A stretch of DNA of 64,000 nucleotides from Chlorella sorokiniana. Lineage: Eukaryota > Chlorophyta > Trebouxiophyceae > Chlorellales > Chlorellaceae. Made by a program: the position numbers and the translations under genes. The stretch covers positions 2,482,001 through 2,546,000 of the forward strand of contig CP084613.1 in assembly GCA_025917655.1 (NCBI GenBank). Direction: 5' to 3'. Each line of letters opens with the position of its first letter. Positions within the stretch are counted from its first letter, which is position 1. Positions 50,497 through 61,259 of the stretch are shown one piece after another. The notes under the pieces were generated by a model. It was not told the DNA's origin. It saw only the letters and a list, made by a program, of their open reading frames with translations, and did no database searches.

Positions 50497-51447
50497 AGGC
50501 CTCTGATGCATGGGGGGATTGAAGAGCCCAGCTGCCGGTTTGGATGGGTCCATCATGCTGCCTGCGCCCAGCACCTCCCGTGCCTGCAGTTGGAACAACA
50601 GGCACAGGCACAAGCATTGTATCTGCGGAGAGCACAGAGCACGAGACGGACACTGCATTGTGTTGCAGGGGTGAGAGGCGCCAAGTTTCTGAGAGGCGCC
50701 TCGCCGCCTCCTACCTGCATCTCGGCCTTGGCTGCAGAGGGCAGGTTGGGCCCAGGCACCGCTGCTGCCGCCAAGCTTCCAGGGCCTCCTCCAAGCACCT
50801 CACCCAGCACCGTCCCCGCTGCACTCCCTGCATCAAGCAGGGCGGGGGTGGCGCCCTGGTGTGAGGCGTGCGTGAATGCATGGGGGAAAAGGTGGCAGGC
50901 TGGTTGCATGCACAGCCACCCGCGCTGGCCAGCCCCGCTCACCAACTTCCTCGCCGGGTGCAGCTTCTTTGCGCAGCAGCAGGCCGAGGTGGAGGTGCCC
51001 CGCCGGGCGCGCGTTCTTGTCGGTCAGCGGCACAGCCAGCTCGTGCTGCCCGCCGCCGTACAGCAGGTCGTTGAGCAGGGCGGTGCCGTTGGCCAGGAAG
51101 CGGTCGGGAGGAGGCGCCTGGCGGCCATCACCCTGACGCGGACAGGCAGCGGCTGCTCGTCGGCCAGCGGGGGGGGCAGGCGCAGCTCGATCGGCTCGTC
51201 CCACACCTGGGGCAAGCGCCGGGGAGGGGTGGCGGCGGTTTGGCACCGGCTGGCGCAGCGGCAGCGCAGGCACCAAGGCCGCAGGATGGGCTCACCGGGT
51301 TGACGCGCGCACCCTGGCCACGTCGGTGCGCACCACCTGGCCCCCCAGCTCCACCTCCACGTAGGCCCTAGGCTTGGAGGCGGTGGCGGGCAGGTCGCCC
51401 GCGCCGCGCACCGTCACAACCAGCCGCCGATGGGCACGACCCACCAT
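50497..51447 (-). CDS. C2-domain protein
   Basis: C2 domains bind membranes, often with Ca2+. The ATG at 51447 reads MVGRAHRRLVVTVRGAGDLPA, then KPRAYVEVELGGQVVRTDVAR (beta strands 1-3 of a C2 domain). VWDEPIELRLPPPLADEQPLPVRVRVM follows (51130-51210). Then come an exon with GTALLNDLLYGGGQHELAVPL (51020-51090) and ARPAGHLHLGLLLRK, the final C2 strands. The next exon is Ala/Pro/Gly-rich (LGEVLGGGPGSLAAAAVPG, 50720-50820). The last exon is uncertain: one spliced frame gives PVPVVPTAGTGG and stops at 50497, which I use as the end. This resembles small single-C2 plant proteins with a Pro-rich tail. The Asp residues needed for Ca2+ binding are not clearly complete. Confidence 0.5.
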
Positions 51448-51730
51448 TCCTCCTGCCCGTGCAAGCAGGGCAGAGATGCGCTGCTGAGCAGCAGGGCAGA
51501 CCTTGCACGAAAACACGACAAAAAACGCAGAGGCTCACAGAGCAAAGCCTTGCCCGTCTGATGCAAGGGCGAGAGTTGCCTTGCAAGGTCAAAGCAGCGA
51601 GAGGGCAAGATACAGTTGAGTTGGCAATCTTAATGACTGTCGCAACCACGAGCACACCACCCGCGTTTGCTTACTGTGCTGCTTTCCTCGTAGCCCTCGG
51701 CTGTCAAAGGGACCAAAGCAGCTTTCATGC

Positions 51731-53380
51731 ATGCAACTGCCGCTACGTTTCACCCTTGCTCGGCACTATGAGAGAGGCGCGAGGAGCCTGCTGTCTGGCA
51801 CCCTTTGTGCAGTCCAGGGCAAGCAGGCGGTTGCAGTCTCAAGGGCTGCCCTCACCTCCGCAGCAGCCTTGGACCTGCCCTTTGCCTTCGTTCCCCACAA
51901 TGAGCGGCCCCAGAAACCCAGAACAACGGGCCTCACAGAGATCAGGTGCAGCGCAACGGGACTGGGCGGATCAGGGAGGTGGGAGGGTCCAGGGTGTGGT
52001 CTTGCGCTGATATGCCCATTCATGGCACGGCCAAAAGCGTGAGGGCCTGCTGAGCTGCTGTCCTGGTACGCAGGGGTCCTTACTATTCCGTGCTCACGCC
52101 TACATACCTAAAAGAACTGCTGGAAGGGGTGGGCGCCGCGCCACGTGCGTGTGGTCTGCGCTGCTGTGCCCGCCCAACTTCTCCCGCCATCCGCAGGTGG
52201 GCCATGCCGTGGATGGCCTCAAGTTTGCGGGCGGCGCATTCAGCGTGATGAGCCGGCCCGCCCTGCAAGCTTTGATCGACGCAGCGCACGACCATGGCGT
52301 GTATGTCAGCACTGGCGGCTGGGTAGAGCATGTGCTTGCAACGGTGGGCCCAGCAGCTGGCCGCACCCCGGCGTCGGCAGAGTGCTGCAGCCAGAGCTCT
52401 TTGCCCTCAACGCCCAGGATCCCACCCCCTGTCCCCCCAGGGCCGCAGCCGCGAGGCTGTGCGGGCCTACCTGGCCGAGTGTCGGGCGGTGGGCTTTGAC
52501 ACCGTGGAGCTGTCCGCGGGCTTCATCTCGCTGCCTGATGAGGATCTGGTGCGGTGGGGGCCAACGGCGGAGCCAGGCCTCAGCTCTGCTGGTCTGCCCT
52601 GCCAGCACTCCCAGCACTGCCAACAGGCGTGAGAAGCCACACGTCGTGTGCCTGCACACGGCCTTGGCCTGCAGGCGCGGCTGGTGAGGGACGTGCGGGC
52701 GGCAGGGCTGCAGCCCAAGCCCGAGGTGGGGGTGCAGTTTGGAGCCGGCGGCGACACGCCCGCCGCGCAGCTCGCGAAGGAGGGTACGCTGGACGCCAGC
52801 TGGGCGGTGCGGCGGGCGAGGCGCTGCCTGGAGGCTGGCGCGGAGCTCATCATGATAGAGTCCGAGGGTGAGGGCCTTGGGCTGGCGTGAGCCACCCCAC
52901 GCTCCCGGCGGCTGTGCAGCCAGGGGAGCCATGTGGGCAGGCCTGCTGATAGGGGTGCCTGAGGCCCCAGCCAGGGCACCGTTGGCCCCGCCCTCCCTTT
53001 CCCAGGCATCACGGAGGATGTGCCCGCCTGGCGCACCGACGTCGTGTCCCGCCTGGTGGATGCCCTGGGCCTGGAGCGACTCATGTTTGAGGCAGCAGAT
53101 CCCCCGTCTTCAGCTGGTACAGGCCGGGATTGCTTGGGAGCTGCGCCTGGCCTCGCCAGCCCATCCTGCACACCCAACCTGGGCCGGCATGCCTTCACTG
53201 CGCCCTGTCTGCCCTGCGCTGCCCGGGTGCAGGTGCGTGAAGACGTTTGGCGCGGGCGTGAACCTGTTTGTGGACCACAGCCAGGTGGTGCAGCTGGAGT
53301 GCTTGCGGCGGGGTGTGTGGGGCAAGAAGGACGACTGGGGCAGGGTGGTGACGCACGGAGCGGCTGCTGCCGACCGCTAG
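51731..53380 (+). CDS. HSA32-like / phosphosulfolactate synthase-related protein
   Basis: Plant HSA32 is a heat-stress-associated protein needed to keep acquired thermotolerance; it is related to archaeal phosphosulfolactate synthase (ComA). The N-terminal exon includes FVPHNERPQKPRTTGLTEI, then a GTGCAG donor. The next exon begins GPYYSVLTPTYLKELLEG (52079-52130). VGHAVDGLKFAGGAFSVMS and DAAHDHGVYVSTGGWVEHVLA follow (52197-52340). AYLAECRAVGFDTVELSAGFISLPDEDLVRW (52460-52560), KPEVGVQFGAGGDTPA, RRARRCLEAGAELIMIESEG (52806-52866), DVVSRLVDALGLERLMFEAADP (53038-53103) and FGAGVNLFVDHSQVVQLECLRRG (53245-53310) complete the barrel. The order matches HSA32 throughout. The stop is at 53378-53380. 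The start at 51731 is the most upstream plausible ATG; 51769 is another. Whether it has enzyme activity is unknown even in plants. Confidence 0.82.
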
Positions 53381-53691
53381 CCAGCCGGTGGTGCCTCTGC
53401 AAGCGCTGCTGCTCCTGCTGCCGATCCCTCTTCAAGACTGACTCGCTGTGAGATGCTGCGCTGCATATTGTGCTGGTTGCCAGGCGTGTGGGGTTTACAG
53501 GGGCAGGGCAGCTGGGCACAATAGCTGGGGGCCCAACCAACAAACAGGGTGGCAAGGGGATACGGAGAATCGTGCAGTGATGACAAGCTCAGTAAAGAAA
53601 CAATCTACAGATGTCACGGGGCGCCGCAGCGCCCATCGCCAGACCATCAAGCGCAGGGGCAGCAGGGCTGCAGGTGGGATGGTCGCTGCCA
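53381..53691. other. Convergent 3' region between HSA32-like and GCN2
   Basis: TTACA at 53495-53499 reads TGTAA on the - strand, 194 bases past the GCN2 stop, a candidate polyadenylation signal. Nothing else seen. Confidence 0.5.
53495..53499 (-). promoter_or_regulatory. TGTAA polyadenylation signal candidate for GCN2
   Basis: Reverse-strand TGTAA downstream of the GCN2 stop at 53692. Confidence 0.35.
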
Positions 53692-56600
53692 TCACCGTCG
53701 CCCGCCACGCCGCTGCCGCTCGCGCCCGCCCTGCGCCGCCGCCTCCTCCTGCTCCCCCTCGGCATCGCCGTCGTCGGCGGGGCGGCTGTGCACGTGCGGC
53801 ATGCGCAGCGGGCCGCCCGTGGGTCCGCCGCCGTGCGGGTGCAGCGCGGCCAGCAGGTAGGCGGGCAGGTCTGCCACCGACACGTCCTCCTCCTGCCGCG
53901 CGTGCATGGCCTTCACGCGCACGGTGTCGGCGGCTGGGGAGCGGGGGGAGGGGGCGGCGGGGAAGTGGTGAGTGGTGAGCACGGTGCAGGCCAGGAGAGC
54001 AGCACAGCTGCCCCTCCCCCTATCCCCACCCTCGAACGTGTTGGCGGCGATGATGACGAGCCAGGGTATGCCCCTGCTCTGCGCGTACTCGAACTGCTCC
54101 GTCAGGCTGGGGCCGCCTGCGGCAGCAGCTCCGCGCTCAGCCCGGCATCCCACAGCGTGCGCGCCAGCGCCATGCGCTCCCGCAGCAGCCCGCCGCCGCC
54201 GCGGCTGCACACCAGCACGTCGGCCTGGGACAGGCGCGCCAGGCCCGCCACTGCGCACACAAGGGGGCGCGGGTGCATGCTGGAGTAGAGGGTGCAGACC
54301 AGGGCAGCCTGATGGGCCAGGGCGGCCAGCACAGCAGCGCAGGGCGCGCGCACGAAGAAGGCGTGCCGGGTTGCTGGGCCAGCCGCCAGCTGGCGCCTCA
54401 CCCGGGCGGGGTTGCCGGGTGGCCTCCACCGCGCCGAGCCCTGCGCCACCGCCACCAGGCGGTCCACGTTGAGGCTGACGCCCGCGGCGTGCAGGGCGGC
54501 ATGGCCGACACGCTGCCGCTCAGCGCAGACTGGCGGGCCCAGGCGGCGCGCAGCAGGGAGTCGTACCTGGGGGACAAGGGGGGGTCCTGATGTGAGGAGG
54601 TGAGAGGCAGCGGTTGGCACCAGGCCAGCCGGCTGCAACCTGACGTGCGGCGTGCAGCCACAGCATCAGCCAGCCGGGGTGCAAACCCTCCCAGGGCCCC
54701 AGCACCAGCCAGCCGCGCCCCCCCCGCCAAGCGTGCCCCGCTCACCTGCCCCCGCGGCCACCACGGCTGCGGCGCCGCTGTCGCGCTGCACCAGGTGGCA
54801 CTGGAAGAGCAGGCCCGAGAAGGCGTCGGAGTGGGGCGCCAGCAGCGGGTCCACCAGCAGGCAGGCGGGGGCAGGCCCCAGGCAGCCAGGTGCGCCAGCA
54901 GCGCCGCGAGCTCGTCCAGGCAGGCCAGGGCGGCGGCGGGGCCGTGGGGGCGGGGGCCCGACCGCGCCGCGCGCCCCCCGCCGCCGCGTGCGCCAGCAGC
55001 GTGCGCAGGCGGTGCAGCGCGGCGCCCGCCTCCCCGCCGCCTGCAGCACCAGCTGTCGGCAGCGCCCCACGGCCTCGGGCGACAGGCCGATGCCCTCCAG
55101 CCCCGCCTTGATGGCGGGCCAGCGGCGGCGCGCGGCGGCGTGCAGGGGGAGGCGGCGGCGGCGGTGGCCAGCAGCTGCACCACGGAGCCGCGCGCCTCCC
55201 GGGACACCCCCACAAAGGCCAGGCTGAGCTCAAACAGGGCGCGGTGGCCCAGCCGAACCTCCACCTCGCCGCACTCGGGCAGCCCCGCCAGCGCGCCGTG
55301 GGTGGCGGTGATGACCTGGCGGTTGGTGGTGGCGGCACATAGTGGGAGCAGGGGCTCAGTCACGCCTGGGGCTTTGCGGTGCATCGCCGCGGCTGCTGCA
55401 GGTTCCCCACGCACACACACACACACCACCCCCAGGCCTGCCTCATCCCTCCCCACCGGCAGCACCGTGCCCCCCTCTCCGTACCCCTCACCTCTGCATC
55501 CCCCAGCAGCAGCTCCGCGGGGGCCCCTATTCCCGGGCAGCAGCACGTCCAGGTCCGCCTGGAGGAAGGCGCGGGGCAGGCCCTGGCCGGGCACGCGCCG
55601 CTGCACCGCCGCCACCTCGTACCGCCGCAGGCCGTCCAGCAGCAGCGGCGGCGCGCCGCCCCGCAGCCACCTGCTGCACGTACCACGCCACAAAGGCCTG
55701 GCGCAGCTCCCAGCGCAGGCTGAGCTTGGAGCCGCCCGGCGTCAGCAGCTGCACCGCGCCCGGCGGCTCCCCCCGCCCGCCAGCCCAACCTCCAGGCTGC
55801 ACATGCCCACCGCGCCGTGGCGCTCAAACGCGTCCCGCAGCACCGACAGCACGTGGTCACGCACCGGCATCTGGGGTGCGGGGGTGGAGTGGGAGGAAGA
55901 CAGGGCAAGTGTGAGGAGAGCAGGTTGCATGCACGGGCTGGTAGCAGCGCAGGCGCGTGCCAGGGCGGCGGCAGCTCTGCCAGCTCTGGCAGCCGGTGCC
56001 CCGGGCGCCCCCACACACACACCGCACCTGCACTGGGATGGGCGCGCCTGGCGCCTCTAGCGCTGACGCGGCGGGCGGCGTGGGCGCCAGCGCAAACACT
56101 GCGTCCAGCACCCGCTCGTGCATGGCGGGGCTGTCGGGCAGGCAGCGCAGCAGGTCGGTCAACTGCTCGTCCAGCACCTGCGCTCAGATGATCAAAAGGG
56201 GGACTTGGCTGGTGCGGGGTGGCGCAGCAGGAGCGTGGAGGCAGGCAAGGCATGCTGTACCGCCTCGATCACCTCATCTTTTTGCCAGCAGGAGGTGCGG
56301 GGACTGTGCACGGGTGCCGCCCCTCCCCCTGGCCCACACACCGCGGCGGCGCCCCCCTTCACCCACCTGCGGCGGCAGCAGCTGCGAGCGCAGCACCTCG
56401 GCGGCGGTGGGGCGCTGCGCGGGGTTGGCGGCCATGAGCCAGCGGATGAGGCGGGCCGCCACGGGGTGCGCCTGCTCAAAGGCGGGGGCAGGTCGCCGCG
56501 CTCGCGAAGGTCTCGCAGCAGCAGCGCGCGCTCCATGGCGGTGGCAAAGGGGTGCCACAGCTCGAAGGTCATGACCCCCAGGGAGAAGAGGTCCACCCGC

Positions 56601-57946
56601 GCGTCGTAGCTGGCCCAGCCCTGGGAGATCTCGGGGCTGCGGCGCGGGCGCGTGGGGAGGGGGCGGGCGGGGCACGGCGGGCTCAGCGCGGGAGCGGCGC
56701 GTGCAGAGGCGGTCACGCACGCCTGCCTCCACGCCTCCCCTCCCCCCCCGCCAGCGCCGCGCCGTGCCTGATGTAGTAGCTGGTGCCCACCTGATGTAGT
56801 AGCTGGTGCCCACCAGGCCCGTGGGCTCGCTGAGCTGCGCAGAGGCGGCGCCCCCGCGGACCCCCAGTGGCCATGCGGGCCGCCTGCAGGCGCGGGGAGG
56901 GATCCGGCTCGCCCCCGCCGCTGTCGTGGTTGTACTTGGCCAGGCCTGGCAGGGGGTGGGGAGGTGGGGAGGGAGGCCAGGAGAGAGCGGTGCGTGTGCC
57001 ACCAGCAGAGAGGGGGTGCAGCAGCGGCCACGCCTGCTGCCTGCCCCATCCACTCATCCACCCTTGCAGCCCGCCCACCGAAGTCGCCCAGCTTGACGTT
57101 GCCCTGGGAGTCGAGGAAGGTGTTGGCGGGCTGGAGGGGGAAGGGGGTGGAGGGGCGCGTGGGTGCAGCACGCGGGGTTATGTGCGGCAGGAGGCGGGCC
57201 CCCAACAGGTGCGGCCGCACCTTGAGGTCTCGGTGGATGATGCCCTGGGAGTGGATGTGAGCCAGCCCCGCCAGAATCTGGCGCAGGATGGACCATCGCC
57301 GGTCCTCATCCAGCTCAGCTCCGTCGAGCACGTCGCGCAGCGTGCGAGGACAGTACTCCATCTGGGGAAGGGGGCGCATGCAGTGGTTGCGGGGTGGCGG
57401 CAGGGCCTGTGGGGAAGGCTGCGCGTGAGCCGCGCCCGACCTATCATGTATCGTGCACCACCCGCGGCCGAGTCCCCGCCCACCCATGCACCCCCACCAG
57501 CCACCTGTATGAACAGCGTCTGCTGCAGCGCGCGCTGGCGCTGCCCGCTGCGGCGCGACGAGGGCAGCGTGGCGGAGGGCAGCGTCAGGCTGGCGCCGCC
57601 GCGGGGCGGGCGGCTGCGGTCAAAGGTGAACTCGCTGGAAGCGGTGGCGGAGGAGGGGGCCGGCTGGCGGCGGCGCCCGCTTGCAGCTGCCCCAGCTGCG
57701 GCCTCGCCGCTGGAGCCGGAGAGGGCTGTGCTGTGGCTCTGGCTGGCCGAGGTGGAGCCCAGCTCAGCGCTGCTGCCAGGCGAGAGCCCTGCCACCTGGG
57801 GCCCGCTGCCATTCGCTGCCAGCAGTGCATTGGCCCCCGCGACCGCCATGTTGCCGCCCCCAATGCCGAAACCAAAGCTGGTGCTGCCTTCCGCCTCCAG
57901 GCTGCCCTCCGCCTCCTCGCTGCTGCTGCTGCCGCCCAGGCTAGCA

Positions 57947-57987
<41 letters not shown>

Positions 57988-60960
57988 GCTGGCTGTGCCG
58001 ATGCCGCGGGTGCCCTTGGAGGGCGTGCTGGCCCGCCCCTCCCGGCTGGCTTCAGCCACAGGCGCCAGGGGCGCGCGGCCGCCTGCTGCGGCTGCTCCGG
58101 TGACGCCCACCAGCCCAGGGCGTGGCGGCAGGCCTGCCGCTGTCGCGCCCCACTGCCCGCTGCCCGGCGTGCTGCTGGGGGTCACCGTGCCCGAGCCCCA
58201 CTCGTCCAGCTCCGAGTCACCGCCGCCGTCGGGGCCGCGCAGGCCTCCACCCTGTGGGGGAGGGGGGACTCGTCGGCGGACCAGGGCGGCCGCTGGGGGA
58301 GCAGGGGCACGGCGGGGCAGGCAACCAAGAGGGCAGGAGGGAGCACCAGCGCGCGCCAGCATGCAGAAGGCCCCCTCCCCCTCGCCCAGCCTCACCAGGC
58401 CTGGTAGTAGCGCACGACGTTGGCGTGCTGCAGGCGGGACAGGGTGGTCACCTCCCGCATGATGCGCTCGTACGCGCCCGCAGAGTGGGCATCCAGCGGG
58501 ATCTTCTTCACCGCGTACTGCCGCCCGTCCAGCCTGTTGATGGCTGCGCGGGGGGCAGGCAGGGCTGCAGTGTGCTGGGCTGGGCGCACCAGGCAGGCGT
58601 GCCTGGCGCGCGGCAGCCACCAGGTGCCAGCCGGGCAGGCGCCGCGAGACAGGCACGAGCACCGTGAGGCATGCAGCGGTGCATCATGCCGGCATCCCCA
58701 CCGACCCGCCACCCACCCGCCACCACCACCCCGTAGCCCCCCCGCCCCAGCGCCTCCAACTCAGCAAAGTCCTGCTCGTACCGCGACGCAGGCAGCGCTT
58801 CGGCCTGAGGGGGAGGGCAGGCCCGAGCGGCTGCGCGCAGGGCGGCGGGCAGTCGGGGTGAGCAGACAGTGGGTGTCAGGCCCAGTGCTGCATGGCAGGC
58901 ACAGCTCAGACAGCCTGGCGCGGTCGGCACCAGCCCTGCCAGCCGCACCTGCGCATGTGGCCGAAGCTGCGAGAGGGGACCAGCGGCACGGCGCGCCGCC
59001 TCCAAAACCGCTGCACCGCCCAGCGCATCGGGTCCTCCGCTTCCCCCACCTCGCAATCATCAGCCGCCTCCTTCAGCTCCTGCAGGGGCCACCCAGGGGG
59101 CGCTGCTTCAACGCTGCAGGCAAGGCTTGCAGGCGCAGCAGAGAGCGCAGCCTGGCTGGCCGGGTGCAGCGTGTGCACCCCGATGGGGAAGGCCCCCTCC
59201 CCTCCACATCCGCTCAGCCCCCACGGCCCCCACCCCGCTCCAAGCCAGCCAGGCGGCACCTTGTGGAACACGCGCTGGAAGGCGCGATCAAACAGCGCGG
59301 GCTGCTGGGTCAGGGTGAAGGCCAGCCACTTGGGGATGAGCCCCTGCGCCTGCAGGGCCCCCGCCAGGGAGGGCAGCGCGTGGGGCGGCACCGCGCCGCT
59401 GCTGGCCGCCAGCGTGAGCAGGTGGCCCAGGAAGAGCTCCTGCCGGATCAGGCGGCGGTCGTCGTCGGGCTGCGCCGGGCTGGCCTCGCCGGCGTCGGAG
59501 CTCGGGGTGGCCTCCCGCCTGCGGAAGGGGCAGCCGCCAGGCGGGAGCAGGGGCGGAAGCTGACCGGGCGGGGAGCGGGCGACGATGCCGGGAGAACCAA
59601 CCTATGAGCGCGGGAAGCGTGGCTGGCGTACAAGACGCCCACCCTCGCACTCAGCACTGGCAGGCGGGGTGGCGGGGGCGCACCGTCCACGTATCGCCGC
59701 AGGGCCTTGGGCAGCACGCCGCGCAGGCTGTGGCCCAGCGAGCGAAGCATGCTGCCGCCGCTCAGCCCTGACACGCTGCTATCCTCACGCCTGAGGCTGC
59801 TGGCAGGGTCACCGCTCGCCGACTGTGGCAGCGCGCCGCTGCCTTGCCGCCCCTCAGCCACTGCTGGCGAGCCCGCGTCCCCAGGCTGTTGCGTCGCCAA
59901 GCCAGACGCTTCGCATGCCGCACCCCCAGCTTCCTCCAAATCCAGGGCTGCGCTTGCTGCCGGTCCCGCCACTGCGGCGGCTTGCGTGTCGGCGGCACGC
60001 GGCGGCGCTGCTGGCGAGGTGTGTGCCACGCTGGGCTCCTCGGCGGCCCCGCTCTGCGACCTGTGCAGGGCGGGGGGCTTGGGCGGCCGCGCCGCCTGCT
60101 TGCTGCGCACCTCCATCACCGGCACAGCAAGCGTTGAGGCAGGCATGGGTGGGAAGGGGCCGGCGCCCGGCAGCGGCAGGTCGCCGGAATCCGCGAACAG
60201 GCCGCCGCCGTCCAGCGAGTCGAAGAAGTCGCCCATGACTGGCATGCGGAAGCTCTGCTCGCGTGACGTCGCGGCGGCGGCCATGTCGCGCTGCAGCATC
60301 TCGTGCCACAGGCTCTGCGGCGCTGCAGGCTGCGGCTCCTCCTCGTCGGGCGGCGTGTTGTGCTGCTGCAGGAACTCCTGGGCTGTGGTGATGAGCTGGA
60401 AGCAGCACACCTCGCCGTCGACGGCATACTGCGCGGCCTGCTGGTGCAGCGACTTGGACAGCTGCCGCACCGCCGCCTCCTGCAGCCCGCTGGCATCGGT
60501 GAGCTTCAGGCGCAGCTCCTTGAAAGGGTATTCGTCTGGATAGCTGCGGGGGGAGAAGCCCCGCACGCTCTCCCACACATGAGACTTGCAGCGGCAGGTT
60601 CTGGCCGGCCTCCCAGCGAAGAGCTAAACAGCAGGCCCAATAGCATCATGTCACCGCGCATGCGCAGCTCAGTGCAATACAGCAGGCACTCGGCACGGAA
60701 ACCATGCGTTGAAAAGCAGGGCGACCGGGCGGCGGGGAGCCGGACCTGACGACCAGCGTCACTGAAACATAGTTCGCACTGGCTTCCCCAGGGTGCGGCA
60801 CCACCCTCAGTGAGAAGCCTAGGCTTGCATGGCCTTCGTGCACTTCAATGTCCTCCCCATATATTGCTGCCAGTGCCAAGAGCTCCTCTCTTGCCTCCTC
60901 CTGGGCCAGCTCTGCGGCCGCCGCCCGTTTCTTGCTCGATTGTTTCTTCTTCTTCCCCAT
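53692..60960 (-). CDS. GCN2: eIF2-alpha kinase GCN2
   Basis: GCN2 senses uncharged tRNA and phosphorylates eIF2-alpha. The ATG at 60960 gives a Lys-rich start (MGKKKKQSSKKRAAA). The RWD domain follows: EEAREELLALAAIYGED, then YPDEYPFKELRLKL (60490-60930). A long low-complexity linker leads to the kinase domain. Its glycine loop LGRGGYGVVVA is near 58720-58760, AVKKIPLDAHS holds the Lys (58480-58520), and VTTLSRLQHANVVRYYQAW ends at 58400. A Ser-rich insert (57540-58250) is typical of eIF2-alpha kinases. MEYCPRTLRDVLDGAEL, IIHRDLKPANTFL (57205-57245 and 57130) and KLGDFGG, then GLVGTSYYI and SPEISQGWASYDARVDLFSLGVMTFELW (56560-56640) complete it. The HisRS-like domain runs from about 56180 to 54100 (VLSVLRDAFERHGAVGM, LRWELRQAFVAWYVQQ). 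The C-terminus (54100-53700) includes EQFEYAQSRGIPWLVIIA, the anticodon-binding-like part. Stop 53692. Confidence 0.88.
56768..56813 (-). repeat. Perfect 23-bp tandem duplication at a GCN2 exon-intron boundary
   Basis: Copies at 56768-56790 and 56791-56813 are identical. On the transcribed strand each copy begins GTGGGCACC and ends CATCAG. The boundary between copies is the likely 5' splice site (CAG|GTGGGC), and the following exon completes TSYYI|SPEIS in phase. Confidence 0.85.
57950..57984 (-). repeat. (CTG)n trinucleotide run encoding poly-Ser in GCN2
   Basis: About a dozen uninterrupted TGC/GCT units in the kinase insert of GCN2, read as serine on the - strand, inside a larger Ser-rich block at 57880-58010. 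Confidence 0.85.
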
Positions 60961-61259
60961 CGCAGGAAGCGATCAGCAGACACCCAGGCTGTCAGGGTTT
61001 GTTTTGCCTCTGCACGTCTCCCTTGCCGGGAGGGCCATCGCTTACGTTTCAATGCAGACAGTTCTCTGAGGGTCAGCCAGATGGGCAGGGCTTGCTCAGA
61101 AGAGCTCTGCAACCTTTGTGGGAATCGGCACTGCTGAGCTGCCGCCAGCGTGGGGCTCTGGGCGCAGCATCCGCACGTGCAACGATTGCATACGGGCATA
61201 ACAGCATTCCTGGCAAACAAAACACACACAGGCTTGCTGGTTGGCCTCCCACGCCGCCA

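Noticed and set aside
53692-56180. Separate histidyl-tRNA synthetase gene
   Set aside because: The HisRS-like exons follow the kinase exons on the same strand with consistent order, and catalytic HisRS motifs are not evident, as in the degenerate GCN2 domain.
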